Positions 1 to 8,243 of a stretch of DNA of 64,000 nt are shown here, piece after piece. Below the pieces are notes generated by a model. The model did not search any database, was not told where the DNA came from, and was given only the letters and a program-made list of their open reading frames with translations. Every line of letters begins with the position of its first letter. Within the stretch, counting starts at the first letter, position 1. The translations under genes and the position numbers were made by a program. This DNA comes from an uncultured Dongia sp. (GTDB taxonomy: Bacteria > Pseudomonadota > Alphaproteobacteria > Dongiales > Dongiaceae), in the NCBI RefSeq assembly GCF_936916975.1, contig NZ_CAKZGO010000006.1:243665-307664 (forward strand). The letters run 5' to 3'.

Positions 1-147
1 ATCGGCGACATCGTGACGATCGCGACGCCGCAATTGGGCGCGCTGGTCAACCGGGTGCGCTACACGAATGAGGTGGCGCCGTGGACCTTCGGGACCGGGG
101 CGCTCATGGAAAATCTGGCACAGCGCGGCCTGCTCGCGCGCAAGTAA
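1..147 (+). CDS. Fumarylacetoacetate hydrolase family protein (C-terminal fragment)
   Basis: Only the last 48 codons are inside the window, and the gene starts to the left of it. The fragment contains a GD-x-V segment followed by G-x-L-x-N-x-V, the pattern near the C-terminus of FAH-family hydrolases and isomerases such as acylpyruvases and 2-keto-4-pentenoate hydratases. These use a divalent metal, but the metal ligands lie outside the window, so the exact reaction cannot be read. The stop is 11 nt before the start of the following dehydrogenase, which suggests one operon for degradation of a small organic acid. The family call rests on a short motif only. Confidence 0.6.
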   Translation: MGDIVTIATPQLGALVNRVRYTNEVAPWTFGTGALMENLAQRGLLARK

Positions 148-158
148 GGAGATTTGAG

Positions 159-1067
159 ATGGCGAAGATCGAAACTGTCGGCTTGATCGGTGTCGGCCTG
201 ATGGGCCATGGCATCGGCAAGAACATCCTGGCGAAGGGCTTCGAGCTTTCTGTGCTGGCACATCGCAACCGGCAGCCGGTCGATGACCTCATCGCCAAGG
301 GTGCCAAGGAAGCGAAGAGCCCAAAGGAACTCGCCGGGTCCTGCGACATGGTGATCACCGTGGTCGGCAATTCGCTGCAGATGGAAGATATCGTGCGCCG
401 CGCCGACGGTTTGATCGCCGGGTTGAAGCCGGGCACGATCATCGCCGATGCGACCACCGCGCAGCCGGACTCGACCGTGGTGCTGGCGGCCGAGATCACC
501 GCGAAGGGTGGCCGTTTCGTCGATATCCCGATGACAAGGACACCGAAGGAAGCCGAGGCCGGCAAGCTGGGATTGATGACTGGCGGCGACAAGGCGACGC
601 TCGCCGAGATTCATCCGGTGCTGGAGTGCTTTGCCGACACGATCGTGCATTGCGGTGGCGTTGGGGCGGCACATAAGGCGAAGCTCATCAACAACATGCT
701 GTCGCTGGGCTACGCGGCGGTGACGGCGGAAGCGCTGGCGACGGCCAAGAAATCCGGCGTCGATCTCAATGCGCTCCGCCAGATCGTGACGGCGGGTGGT
801 GCCAACAGCGTCATGTTCCAGCGCCTCGCCGCCTATCAGATCGACGGCGACAACACGCAGCTGCAATTTGCCATCGCCAATGCGCAGAAGGATCTGCGCT
901 ATTTCCTGCAGATGGCGGAAGGCCTGCCGATGCCGTCCTTCGTGGCGTCCGCTATCCACCAGCTCTATGGCATGGCGAATGGCGCGGGCTTCGGGCAGAA
1001 ATACGTGCCGGAGGTGATCGACGTGCTGACGCAACTTGGCGACAAGGCGCTCGCCAAGGGGAAGTAG
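159..1067 (+). CDS. NAD(P)-dependent beta-hydroxyacid dehydrogenase (3-hydroxyisobutyrate dehydrogenase family)
   Basis: 302 aa, cytoplasmic. The Rossmann motif GLIGVGLMGHGIGKN lies at about residues 8-22 and is the N-terminal dinucleotide site of the HIBADH/tartronate semialdehyde reductase family. The substrate loop reads DIPMTRTPKEAEAGKLGLM, close to the family pattern D-A-P-V-S-G-G-x-x-A-A-x-G. The catalytic Lys is probably in the KLINNMLSLG helix, as is usual for the family (K-x-x-N-N). I chose the ATG at 159 because an AAGGAG ribosome-binding site sits just upstream and the Rossmann fold begins immediately; an in-frame upstream extension to 81 overlaps the FAH gene and has no fold. The substrate is unknown, and pairing with an FAH protein suggests organic-acid catabolism. 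Confidence 0.85.
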   Translation: MAKIETVGLIGVGLMGHGIGKNILAKGFELSVLAHRNRQPVDDLIAKGAKEAKSPKELAGSCDMVITVVGNSLQMEDIVRRADGLIAGLKPGTIIADATTAQPDSTVVLAAEITAKGGRFVDIPMTRTPKEAEAGKLGLMTGGDKATLAEIHPVLECFADTIVHCGGVGAAHKAKLINNMLSLGYAAVTAEALATAKKSGVDLNALRQIVTAGGANSVMFQRLAAYQIDGDNTQLQFAIANAQKDLRYFLQMAEGLPMPSFVASAIHQLYGMANGAGFGQKYVPEVIDVLTQLGDKALAKGK

Positions 1068-1248
1068 GTCGCGCTGCGCCAGTTTGTCACGGGTGGTCCC
1101 GCCGGTTCTTGTCGGCGCATGGGCGCCGTGGCATAAGCGCTCTTGGCAAGTCAGACCGAACCAGGGGAATGCCGGCTGCGTATCTGGGTGAGATGCATGG
1201 CCGGGCGGGGTGCGGACGGTCCAGTTTTTTGCGGAATTGGAAGCCGAC

Positions 1249-2142
1249 ATGCTCGACATGACTCATTACGATCCGACCCCTTACTACAATTGGTCGTATC
1301 CGGATAAGGGTGGCTTGGTTCCCGGCAGCGACGCGCATCGCGACGCGTTCTGCCGCCTGCTCACCGACACATACAACCCCTACAAACCCGCTGTCATCGC
1401 TTGGCCGGAACTGTCGTCGGAGGAGTTGGCACGCCTGGCCGGGCTGCCGTTCTGGGATACCGCCGTCGCGATCGAGGGTCGCGCATCCTTGCGCATGGAA
1501 TGGCAGGCCAACCGGCTGAAGGACCGGCAGATTGCCGCGGCACTGAACCTCAATGCCGCAGAAGAGCGCCGGCACAAGGAAGTGCTCCACAACATGCTGA
1601 CCTTCTACCGGATAGAGTTGGGAGATGAGCCGGTCTATCTGCCGCCACGCGATCCAGAATTCGGCTTTCTGCGCACGGGTTTTGGCGAATGTATCAACTC
1701 GTTCTTCGCCTTCGGCCTGTTTGACATGGCGCGGAGCTCAGGCTTCTTCCCGCCGGCTTTGGTCGATACCTTCGAGCCGGTTATCCAGGAAGAGACGCGG
1801 CATATCATGTTCTTCGTGAACTATGTTGCTTATCGCCGCGCGGAACTCAATGTGGTGGCGCGGACCTGGTTCGATCTCAAATGCCTGGTGGCGATCGGCG
1901 AACAGTTCGCCTCGCGCATCGGCATGGCGATCGAGACGCGGCGGCGGCGGCGTACCAAGGTGAAATCAAATTTCCTCACTGCCGGTGCCACGTCGGTCGC
2001 GGGCGGCTTCAGCAAGCGCGCTTTCTTTGAGCTTTGCTTGAAGGAAAATGACCGGCGCATGGCGGGATACGATCGCCGGCTGCTGCGGCCGATGATGATG
2101 CCGCGGCTGATCAACCTCATGCTGAAGTTGATGGGGCCTTAA
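1249..2142 (+). CDS. Ferritin-like diiron-domain protein
   Basis: About 297 aa. Two ExxH motifs are visible, EERRH near residues 105-109 and EETRH near 181-185, inside long helices, together with further glutamates. This is the ligand pattern of a ferritin-like four-helix diiron carboxylate protein. Such proteins act as oxygenases, oxidases or hydroxylases; the substrate cannot be inferred. A basic run (RRRRRTKVK) lies in the C-terminal third. The start is uncertain: GTG at 1210 would add 13 residues, while ATG at 1249 has a weak GGAA upstream. The stop codon shares TTAA with the stop of the convergent LysR gene. Confidence 0.6.
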   Translation: MLDMTHYDPTPYYNWSYPDKGGLVPGSDAHRDAFCRLLTDTYNPYKPAVIAWPELSSEELARLAGLPFWDTAVAIEGRASLRMEWQANRLKDRQIAAALNLNAAEERRHKEVLHNMLTFYRIELGDEPVYLPPRDPEFGFLRTGFGECINSFFAFGLFDMARSSGFFPPALVDTFEPVIQEETRHIMFFVNYVAYRRAELNVVARTWFDLKCLVAIGEQFASRIGMAIETRRRRRTKVKSNFLTAGATSVAGGFSKRAFFELCLKENDRRMAGYDRRLLRPMMMPRLINLMLKLMGP

Positions 2143-3065
2143 GCAGCGACTTCTGTTGCGGCCTTTGCTTCCGCGCTGACCCATTCGCGGAATGCGTTGC
2201 ACTTGGCGCTCTGGCGGCGCTCGGCCGGATAGACCAGGTAATAGGCGAATTCGACCGGCTGGTCGATTTCGGCCAGCTTGACGATACGACCGGCGGCCAG
2301 ATCTGCTGCCGCCAAGGTAGCCTTCGCCAAGGCAACACCGCGGCCGGCGACGGCTGCTTCCAATACCATGCTTGATTGATTGAAGCGCGGACCGCGGCGC
2401 CAATCGACGCCGCTCAGGCGTGCTGCGCGCAGCCACATGCGCCAATCGGGGCAGGTCTTGTCCTGGTCGGGGCTGTCATCATGCAACAGGGTCTGGTTGC
2501 GCAGCAGATCAAGCGCGTGACCACCGGCACCTTCCAGCAATTGCGGCGCGCAGACCGGAAAGACGCGCTCGGCCAGCAGGTGTTCAGAGGTGAGGCCGGG
2601 ATAGACGCCACTGCCATAACGGATCGCGATGTCGACATCGTCGACGGCGAAATCAACCAGCTGGTCGGTCGCGAGGATGCGAATGTCGATATGCGGAAAG
2701 GCTTGTGTGAATGCATCGAGCCGCGGTGAAAGCCATTTCGCGGCGAAGGAGGGCGCCACCGACAAAGTGAGCACATTCTCCTCGCCCTTGGGTCCGATCA
2801 GGGACAGCGCCATGCGCAACTGATCGAAGCCTTCAAGGATGCCGGGGAGAATCGCCTTGCCTTCATTGGTGAGCTGCAGGCCGCGGCCGGTGCGGATGAA
2901 GACGGGTATGCCGAGGTGATCTTCCAACTGGCGAATCTGCAGGCTGACCGCAGAGGGCGTCACATGCAGATCTTCGGCCGCTGCGGCAAGGCTGAGGCGT
3001 TCGGCGGCGGCGGCAAAGGCGCGCAAGGAGTTCAATGGCGGCAGGCGGCGAGTCTTTTCCGGCAT
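2139..3065 (-). CDS. LysR-family transcriptional regulator, GcvA-like (copy 1)
   Basis: 308 aa. An N-terminal winged helix (about residues 8-66) carries the GcvA-type signature LPPLNSLRAFAAAAE, with recognition helix DLHVTPSAVSLQIRQLE. It is followed by a periplasmic-binding-protein-like effector domain with the VAPSFAAKWLSPRL segment typical of GcvA relatives. The ATG at 3065 has GGGAGGA 5-6 nt upstream; a TTG directly before it is less likely. It is a close paralogue of the regulator at 3863-4837, and both promoters contain the same 13-nt motif. GcvA relatives often control amino-acid or one-carbon genes, but the target here is not shown. Confidence 0.88.
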   Translation of the reverse strand: MPEKTRRLPPLNSLRAFAAAAERLSLAAAAEDLHVTPSAVSLQIRQLEDHLGIPVFIRTGRGLQLTNEGKAILPGILEGFDQLRMALSLIGPKGEENVLTLSVAPSFAAKWLSPRLDAFTQAFPHIDIRILATDQLVDFAVDDVDIAIRYGSGVYPGLTSEHLLAERVFPVCAPQLLEGAGGHALDLLRNQTLLHDDSPDQDKTCPDWRMWLRAARLSGVDWRRGPRFNQSSMVLEAAVAGRGVALAKATLAAADLAAGRIVKLAEIDQPVEFAYYLVYPAERRQSAKCNAFREWVSAEAKAATEVAA

Positions 3066-3098
3066 CAAATCCTCCCAATTCTATGTAGATTACCTATT

Positions 3099-3111
3099 AT
3101 CTCTATCAGAT
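3099..3111. promoter_or_regulatory. Operator-like motif upstream of LysR copy 1
   Basis: The sequence ATCTCTATCAGAT is an interrupted palindrome (ATCT-N5-AGAT). It lies 34-46 nt upstream of the start of the LysR gene ending at 2139. The identical 13 nt occur at 4919-4931, upstream of the paralogous LysR gene. LysR proteins bind short interrupted dyads of T-N11-A type, so a shared autoregulatory or cross-regulatory site is likely. No binding evidence exists. Confidence 0.5.
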
Positions 3112-3244
3112 TAGTGTGGTATTATCTTTTATGTCAAGCGATATGGCCTCCACGCGCCATAGCTATTCGCTGATCGCATCATAAAACACACGACTACAAT
3201 GCGTTAAGTATGCCCTGAAGGCGACGTCGCAGTACCAAAAGCAA

Positions 3245-3276
3245 CGGGCGCGGATTCAAAAATCCGCACCCGTATT
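3245..3276 (-). terminator. Intrinsic terminator after the small protein at 3302-3523
   Basis: On the minus strand an 11-bp stem (GGGTGCGGATT paired with AATCCGCGCCC, one G-T pair) closes a four-base loop and is followed by GTTGCTTTT. It lies about 25 nt beyond the stop of the minus-strand small gene. The U tract is short and interrupted, so its strength is uncertain. Confidence 0.5.
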
Positions 3277-3301
3277 TGTTTTGACGTTAATGCGCGCTGA
3301 T

Positions 3302-3523
3302 CTAGACGCCCGTGGCGCGAGCGAGATTACGGGCTGCTTCCTCAAGCTGGGCAAGGCGCCGGAAGCGGCTGCCGTCAAGAACACGGAAGCGCGGATCTGC
3401 AGCAAAGAAGCTGAAGCCGCCGCGCTCACGCAAGGCAAGACCCGCCGAGATGTCGCCGATCTCGATGGCAAAGGCGGGGATATTTTCGTTGGCGGCGGCA
3501 CGGCTGATGGAAACGTTGGACAC
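3302..3523 (-). CDS. Small conserved-looking hypothetical protein
   Basis: 73 aa, no recognised domain. The GTG at 3523 is preceded by a near-perfect GAGGAGG six bases upstream, which decides the start; an ATG farther upstream (3580) has no such site. The protein has a short N-terminal stretch rich in Ala and Asn, a beta-like core (FAIEIGDISAGLALRERG, then FSFFAADPRF) and a C-terminal basic helix (QLEEAARNLARA). The F-x-F-F-A-x-D-x-R-F pattern looks like a small beta-hairpin fold. It is preceded by a Cys-rich mini-ORF on the same strand and followed by a hairpin terminator, which suggests an independent unit. Confidence 0.6.
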   Translation of the reverse strand: MSNVSISRAAANENIPAFAIEIGDISAGLALRERGGFSFFAADPRFRVLDGSRFRRLAQLEEAARNLARATGV

Positions 3524-3623
3524 GGGAAACCTCCTCACCGGCTTTTCAGGAGATGTCTTAGCCGGGATCAGTGACAGCAAGATGAAGCAACGTGCTTCGC
3601 GAGACGCGATCGAAACCGGTCGA

Positions 3624-3689
3624 TCAACAACAGGTTCCCATGCGGCAATAGCAGCTGGCGGATGTCACAGGAATTGGCAGCGTGTTCAT
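3624..3689 (-). CDS. Possible Cys-rich leader peptide (21 aa)
   Basis: A 21-codon minus-strand ORF starts at ATG 3689 with AAGGAG 8-9 nt upstream and ends in TGA. Its C-terminal half is Cys-rich (S-C-Y-C-R-M-G-T-C-C at the end; four Cys in the last nine residues). It lies about 100 nt upstream of the small gene at 3302-3523. The intervening RNA can form several hairpins, one of them (CCGGC...GCCGG) next to that gene's ribosome-binding site. This looks like a regulatory upstream ORF, though chance occurrence cannot be excluded at this length. Confidence 0.35.
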   Translation of the reverse strand: MNTLPIPVTSASCYCRMGTCC

Positions 3690-3716
3690 ATCGGGGACTC
3701 CTTTCGCAAGGGGAAC

Positions 3717-3736
3717 CCACGACCGCAGTCGTGGCG
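3717..3736 (-). other. Stem-loop upstream of the leader peptide
   Basis: CCACGAC and GTCGTGG form a perfect 7-bp stem around a four-base loop, about 30 nt upstream of the mini-ORF start on the minus strand. It has no following U run in that direction, so it is more likely a 5' leader structure than a terminator. Confidence 0.35.
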
Positions 3737-3783
3737 CTTTAGCTTTGATGTCGCGGTGCAAGCTGCTCCCGTCAAATGCCGCG

Positions 3784-3813
3784 GACCTGTTTCACAGATA
3801 TGTTTCACAGGTC
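3784..3813. promoter_or_regulatory. Inverted/direct repeat, operator-like
   Basis: GACCTGT (3784-3790) and ACAGGTC (3807-3813) are perfect 7-bp inverted arms. Inside them the decamer TGTTTCACAG occurs twice as a direct repeat (3788-3797 and 3801-3810). It lies just upstream, on the minus strand, of a TTGACG hexamer at 3770-3775. This could be an operator for the small transcription unit at 3302-3689. Confidence 0.35.
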
Positions 3814-3862
3814 AGTTGATGAATGGATGTTAGAAGGCGTCGGCAGAGTCTCACAAACGAGA

Positions 3863-4837
3863 TTAACTCTGTGCGAGGTCGAGTATTCCTTTGCTGTCGA
3901 TAGAGGTACGAGTCACGTTGCCTTGATGATCGGCGATCTCTGCCAGAATCCAGTTGCGGAAGGCGGCGATCGCAGGTCGCTTGTTGCGCTCCGGCGGATA
4001 GACCAGGAAGTAGGCGAACTCGATCGGCACGTCATCATGGCCGAGCCGTACAAGGCGGTTGCTGGCAAGATCCTGCTGCACCAGCGACGATTTCGCGAGC
4101 GCCACGCCAAGGCCATTGGCGGCGGCTTCCAGCACGAAGATCGACTGATTGAAGCGCGACCCACGCTGCGTTTCGACGTCGAGAATACCGGCCGCCTTGA
4201 ACCAGCTCTTCCAGTCGGGGCAGGTCTCGTCCTGGTCCGGGCTGTCGTCATGGAGCAGGGGCAAGGTGCGCAGCAATTGTCGGAGGTCGGCATCGGCATG
4301 GCTTTCCAGCAGACGCGGCGCGCAGACCGGGAAGACGGATTCGCGCATCAGCATTTCGCTAGCCACGCCGGCATAGCCGCCGCGGCCATAGCGGATCGCG
4401 AGGTCAATATTCTCCTTGGCGAAATCCGTGAGTTCATGCGTCGCCATCACACGCACATCGAAGGCCGGATGCTGCGTGCAGAAACTGTCGAGGCGCGGCA
4501 GCAGCCATTTGGTGGCGAAGGAGGGTGCTACCGACAGAGTCAGTGTCTGCTGATCGGCACCGAGCGGATCGTCAATCAGCGTTTCCTGCAGGCGCGCGAA
4601 GGCGTCGTTCACACCTGGCAATATCTGCGCACCATCGGCGGTGAGGGTGAGGCCCCGCGGCGTCCGCTCGAACAGTTTCTGCCCCAATTCATCCTCCAAC
4701 TGGCGTACCTGCAAGCTGACGGCGGAGGGGGTAACGTGGAGTTCTTCTGCGGCGGCAACGAAACTGCCATGGCGGGCGGCGGCCCAGAAGGCGCGCAAGG
4801 CGTTCAGCGATGGCAATCGTCGAATGGGTCGCGACAT
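3863..4837 (-). CDS. LysR-family transcriptional regulator, GcvA-like (copy 2)
   Basis: 324 aa, with the same architecture as copy 1: GcvA signature RLPSLNALRAFWAAARH, recognition helix ELHVTPSAVSLQVRQLED, then an effector domain containing VAPSFATKWLLPRL and the DLAIRYGRG strand. ATG 4837 has GGGAGAG eight bases upstream; an ATG at 4888 would add 17 residues with no fold. The two copies are separated by about 0.8 kb and run in the same direction, which suggests an old tandem duplication with the small unit at 3302-3689 between them. Targets are unknown. Confidence 0.88.
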   Translation of the reverse strand: MSRPIRRLPSLNALRAFWAAARHGSFVAAAEELHVTPSAVSLQVRQLEDELGQKLFERTPRGLTLTADGAQILPGVNDAFARLQETLIDDPLGADQQTLTLSVAPSFATKWLLPRLDSFCTQHPAFDVRVMATHELTDFAKENIDLAIRYGRGGYAGVASEMLMRESVFPVCAPRLLESHADADLRQLLRTLPLLHDDSPDQDETCPDWKSWFKAAGILDVETQRGSRFNQSIFVLEAAANGLGVALAKSSLVQQDLASNRLVRLGHDDVPIEFAYFLVYPPERNKRPAIAAFRNWILAEIADHQGNVTRTSIDSKGILDLAQS

Positions 4838-5227
4838 GTCGGCTCTCCCTTTGATGTACGACCGATCCAAAAACGAGACTCGCAGCATGGAAAAGTCGTG
4901 TCGGCGAAAGCAGACTTAATCTCTATCAGATAGATAGACAATTGAGCCTATCTTAAGTCAGGCGCGAGCTATCCTCAATTTACACCACGTTTTTCGCGGT
5001 GCTGAGCGTTGCGGACTCTATTGGCCGCTAGGACCGGAAGCCGCGACAAGCCATTAAGAGATAAGAAGCATTTTAGTGAAATGCTGACGTAATCCACGCC
5101 CACACTAAGTCGACAGTTGGCGAAGATCCTGATTTCGCGACGACTGCTTCGCCAGCCTGACCAGACCACGAGCTTGACCACCCGTGCTCCGCACGGTGCG
5201 TGAAGAACAAGTTGGCAGGAGGGATGA
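4838..5227. other. Divergent intergenic region between LysR copy 2 and the chemoreceptor
   Basis: No gene is apparent in this 390-nt stretch. It holds the operator-like motif at 4919-4931, an AT-richer segment near 4915-4960 suitable for the LysR promoter, a small hairpin near 5178-5200 (CCGTGC/GCACGG), and the ribosome-binding site GGCAGGAGGG directly before the chemoreceptor start. Confidence 0.5.
4919..4931. promoter_or_regulatory. Operator-like motif upstream of LysR copy 2
   Basis: ATCTCTATCAGAT, identical to 3099-3111. Here it lies 82-94 nt upstream of the LysR copy 2 start and is extended by a partial repeat (AGATAGATAG). The identity across 13 nt in front of two paralogous regulators argues for a common binding site. 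Confidence 0.5.
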
Positions 5228-7192
5228 ATGGCGCGCGTCTTCAAGAGCTTCAAAATCTCATGGCAGATTCAACTGGTCAGCCTCGTGGCGCTGATCGGCT
5301 TCCTCGGTATTCTCGGCTATTACCTGATTGCCGATGGCGCGCGCGGGGCAGAACAGGCGCGGGCGAATCGTGCGACTGAGGTCTTCGTCATCGCGCAAGA
5401 TCTTCGCTATGAGTTTCTGAATGCAAGGCGGCGCGAGAAAGATTTTCTGCTGCGGCTCGACGAGAAATATGTGGCGCAGCATGCGGAGGTCATGCAGGTG
5501 ATTGACCAGCATCTTGGCAAGCTCGAGGCAGCGGATGCGGACGGCGCCTACAAGGACGCGATTGCGGCCATCCGCGCCGGCGTCGCAGAGTATCAACACG
5601 CCTTTGAGGCCACGACCACGGATTGGGTCGGCATCGGGCTCAATGACGAGTTGGGGCTCCGGGGCAAGTTGCGCAAATCGGTTCATGACGTTGAAGAACG
5701 GCTGAAAGGACTGTCGCTCGACAAGCTGACGATCACGATGTTGATGCTGCGCCGGGCGGAGAAGGATTTCCTGCTGCGGCTCGACCCGAAATATATCGAA
5801 ACACATGCCAAGACGGCGGCGGGGTTCATCACCGATCTGCAGGCGACGACAGTTGCTGCTGCCGACCGCGATCAGATCAAGGCGTTGATGGAAGCCTATG
5901 CTGCTGATTTCAAATCGGTGACTGGTACACGGCTCAAGCTGATCGATGATGAGAAGAAGCTTTCCGAGGCGTTTGCCAAGGTCGATCCGGTCGTGACCGA
6001 CATGATCGGTCGCATCAATCAGCAATTTGCGGCGGCCAGCGAGGAGGCCGAGAAGCTCAGCGCCAAGACGCGTCTGTGGATCGCGATCGCCATCGTGATC
6101 GTGGCGATCATCGCCGTCATCGTTGCCGCGATGATCGGCGGCAAGATCGTCAGCCCTATCTCCGCGATGACCAAGGCGATGCTGGCGCTCTCCGGCGGCC
6201 GGCAGGATATTGTCATACCGGCGACAGATTACAGCAACGAGATCGGGCATATGGCGCAAAGCGTGGAGGTGTTCAAGAATTCGATGCTTGAATCTCAGCG
6301 CCTCGCCGCCGAGCAGGCCGCTGCACAACGCCAGCAATTGGAGCGCGGTGAGCGGATGCAGGAACTGACCCGCAGTTTCGACCGCGATGTCGCCGCTGCC
6401 CTTGGCACAGTCAATCATGCGGTCGAGGAGATGGAACGCACGGCACAGAGCATGGCCGAATCTGCGCAATCGGTCAGCGCCGGCGCTGAAGCCGTGTCGG
6501 CAGGCGCCATAGAGGCATCCACCAATGTGCAGACCGTCGCCGCGGCCACAGAAGAGCTGAATGCCTCGATTGGTGAGATCGGAAACCAGGTCACCATGTC
6601 GACGAAGGTGGCTGAGGATGCCGTGAGCGAGGCGGAGCGCACCAGCAATGTGGTGACCGGTCTCGCCGCAGCCACAGATCGCATCGGTCAGGTGGTGACT
6701 CTCATCCAGGACATTGCCAACCAGACCAACCTCCTGGCACTGAACGCCACGATCGAAGCGGCACGCGCCGGCGAGGCGGGACGTGGCTTTGCCGTGGTGG
6801 CGAGCGAGGTGAAGAATTTGGCGCAACAGACCGGCCGTGCGACCGAGGAAATCGGCCAGCAGATCGGCGATGTGCAAAGTTCAACTGCAACGGCCGTTGG
6901 CGCCATCCGGCAGATTTCCGACACGATCAAGCGCAGTCATGAAATCTCCGCCACGATCGCTGCGGCGGTGGAGGAGCAGACGGCGGCCACCCGCGAGATC
7001 GCGCGCAATGTCGAGGAAGCTGCCAAGGGCACCGAAGAGGTGACGCAGAACATCTCGCTGGTCAGCAATGCCGCCCGGGCCAGTAATGAGGCGGCCACGA
7101 CAGTCAAGGCGTCGGCGGGCGAACTGGCGCGGCAATCGGCGCAGCTCGATCATTTGGTGAAGGGGTTCCTCAACGATGTGCGCGTGCTCTGA
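5228..7192 (+). CDS. Methyl-accepting chemotaxis protein with HBM-like periplasmic sensor
   Basis: 654 aa inner-membrane receptor. TM1 is at about residues 14-34. The periplasmic region (35-280) is helical and contains a repeated element ([16 protein letters not shown] and [16 protein letters not shown]), the duplication typical of helical bimodular sensors. TM2 is at about 282-305, HAMP at about 306-360, and the signalling domain has the conserved hairpin tip [20 protein letters not shown] followed by [15 protein letters not shown] near residues 500-532. No CheR-tethering pentapeptide ends the protein. HBM sensors elsewhere bind organic acids, but the ligand here is unknown. The gene appears monocistronic, with a strong AGGAGGG site before the start. 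Confidence 0.92.
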   Translation: MARVFKSFKISWQIQLVSLVALIGFLGILGYYLIADGARGAEQARANRATEVFVIAQDLRYEFLNARRREKDFLLRLDEKYVAQHAEVMQVIDQHLGKLEAADADGAYKDAIAAIRAGVAEYQHAFEATTTDWVGIGLNDELGLRGKLRKSVHDVEERLKGLSLDKLTITMLMLRRAEKDFLLRLDPKYIETHAKTAAGFITDLQATTVAAADRDQIKALMEAYAADFKSVTGTRLKLIDDEKKLSEAFAKVDPVVTDMIGRINQQFAAASEEAEKLSAKTRLWIAIAIVIVAIIAVIVAAMIGGKIVSPISAMTKAMLALSGGRQDIVIPATDYSNEIGHMAQSVEVFKNSMLESQRLAAEQAAAQRQQLERGERMQELTRSFDRDVAAALGTVNHAVEEMERTAQSMAESAQSVSAGAEAVSAGAIEASTNVQTVAAATEELNASIGEIGNQVTMSTKVAEDAVSEAERTSNVVTGLAAATDRIGQVVTLIQDIANQTNLLALNATIEAARAGEAGRGFAVVASEVKNLAQQTGRATEEIGQQIGDVQSSTATAVGAIRQISDTIKRSHEISATIAAAVEEQTAATREIARNVEEAAKGTEEVTQNISLVSNAARASNEAATTVKASAGELARQSAQLDHLVKGFLNDVRVL

Positions 7193-7357
7193 GGCGATTG
7201 GGCGTCATAACCGATTGAAAAATATGGCGGTGGCCGGCGTGCAGGACTTTTTTTGTGGGATTGCAACATAGAATCAACAAATAGCGAGCCTTCATTGTTG
7301 ACTTTTGGCCCGATCAATGGCGAATGAAGAGCCAATATGCGGTCAAGGGGGCAGGCA

Positions 7358-8233
7358 ATGCAGGAGGCGATGGGGCGGGTTCAGGCCCTGGCCTGTTGGT
7401 CGGGCAAGATTACGCCTGAGATCATCAAGGGCGGCATCACCAACGCCAATTTCCGGGTCGAGGATGCCGGCCGGCGCTATTTCGTGCGCATTGGCGACGA
7501 CATTCCCGTTCATGGTGTGATGCGTTTCAACGAGTTGGCGGCAAGTCAGGCGGCTGCGGCCTGCGGCCTGTCGCCCAAGGTGGTGCATGCAGCGCCTGGC
7601 GCGCTGGTGTTCGAGTTCATCGAGGGGAAGACGCTGGCAGCCGAAGACGTGCGCAAACCAGAGATGCTGGCGCGCATTCTGCCGCTCATCCGCAAATGCC
7701 ACCGGGAGATGCCGCTCCATGTGACCGGGCCGGCGCTGATCTTCTGGGTTTTTCACGTGCTGCGCGATTACGGGCATTCGCTGGAAGCGGGGAAGAGTCG
7801 TCATCTGTCCGCCTTGCCACGCTTGCTTGGGGTTGCTGCCGAGTTGGAGCAGGCGGTGGGTGCGGTCGAGATCGTCTATGGGCATAACGATCTGCTGCCG
7901 ACCAATTTCATTGATGACGGCACGAAGCTGTGGCTGATCGATTGGGACTATGCAGGTTTCAATTCGCCGCTCTTTGATCTCGCCAATCTATGTTCGAACA
8001 ATGAAGTGCCTGCCGACGACGAAACACGGCTGTTGGAGGCCTATTTCGAGCGCAGGGCTGATGCGGACCTGCTGCGGCGCTATCACGCGATGAAATGCGC
8101 CTCGCTGCTGCGGGAAACCATGTGGTCGATGATTTCCGAAATCCATTCCACCCTGGATTTCGATTATCCCGCCTATACCGCCGAGAATCTGGCGCGCTTC
8201 GAGCGCGCTCTTGGCGACTTCCGGAATATGTGA
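7358..8233 (+). CDS. Choline/ethanolamine-kinase-fold phosphotransferase (copy 1)
   Basis: 291 aa. An N-terminal lobe (GGITNANFRVEDAGRRYFVR) is followed by the catalytic-loop motif YGHNDLLPTNFI (about residues 174-185) and the metal-binding LIDWDYAGFNSPLFDLANL. This is the order seen in choline, ethanolamine and aminoglycoside kinases, which phosphorylate a hydroxyl using ATP. ATG 7358 has AGGGGGC seven bases upstream; the ATG at 7337 is the alternative. The stop is 10 nt before the FAD dehydrogenase start, so the two are co-transcribed. The same pairing in reverse order occurs at 35765-39130. The substrate is not known; a choline-like alcohol is an inference from family and context. Confidence 0.8.
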   Translation: MQEAMGRVQALACWSGKITPEIIKGGITNANFRVEDAGRRYFVRIGDDIPVHGVMRFNELAASQAAAACGLSPKVVHAAPGALVFEFIEGKTLAAEDVRKPEMLARILPLIRKCHREMPLHVTGPALIFWVFHVLRDYGHSLEAGKSRHLSALPRLLGVAAELEQAVGAVEIVYGHNDLLPTNFIDDGTKLWLIDWDYAGFNSPLFDLANLCSNNEVPADDETRLLEAYFERRADADLLRRYHAMKCASLLRETMWSMISEIHSTLDFDYPAYTAENLARFERALGDFRNM

Positions 8234-8243
8234 GGAGTTTGTT

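Noticed and set aside
3776..4933. A 385-codon plus-strand frame covering LysR copy 2
   Set aside because: The minus strand carries a clear LysR HTH and effector domain; the plus frame has no domain.
5258..6877. A 539-codon minus-strand frame inside the chemoreceptor gene
   Set aside because: The plus-strand frame encodes a complete chemoreceptor with a perfect signalling tip; the antisense frame is His/Arg/Leu-rich without domains.
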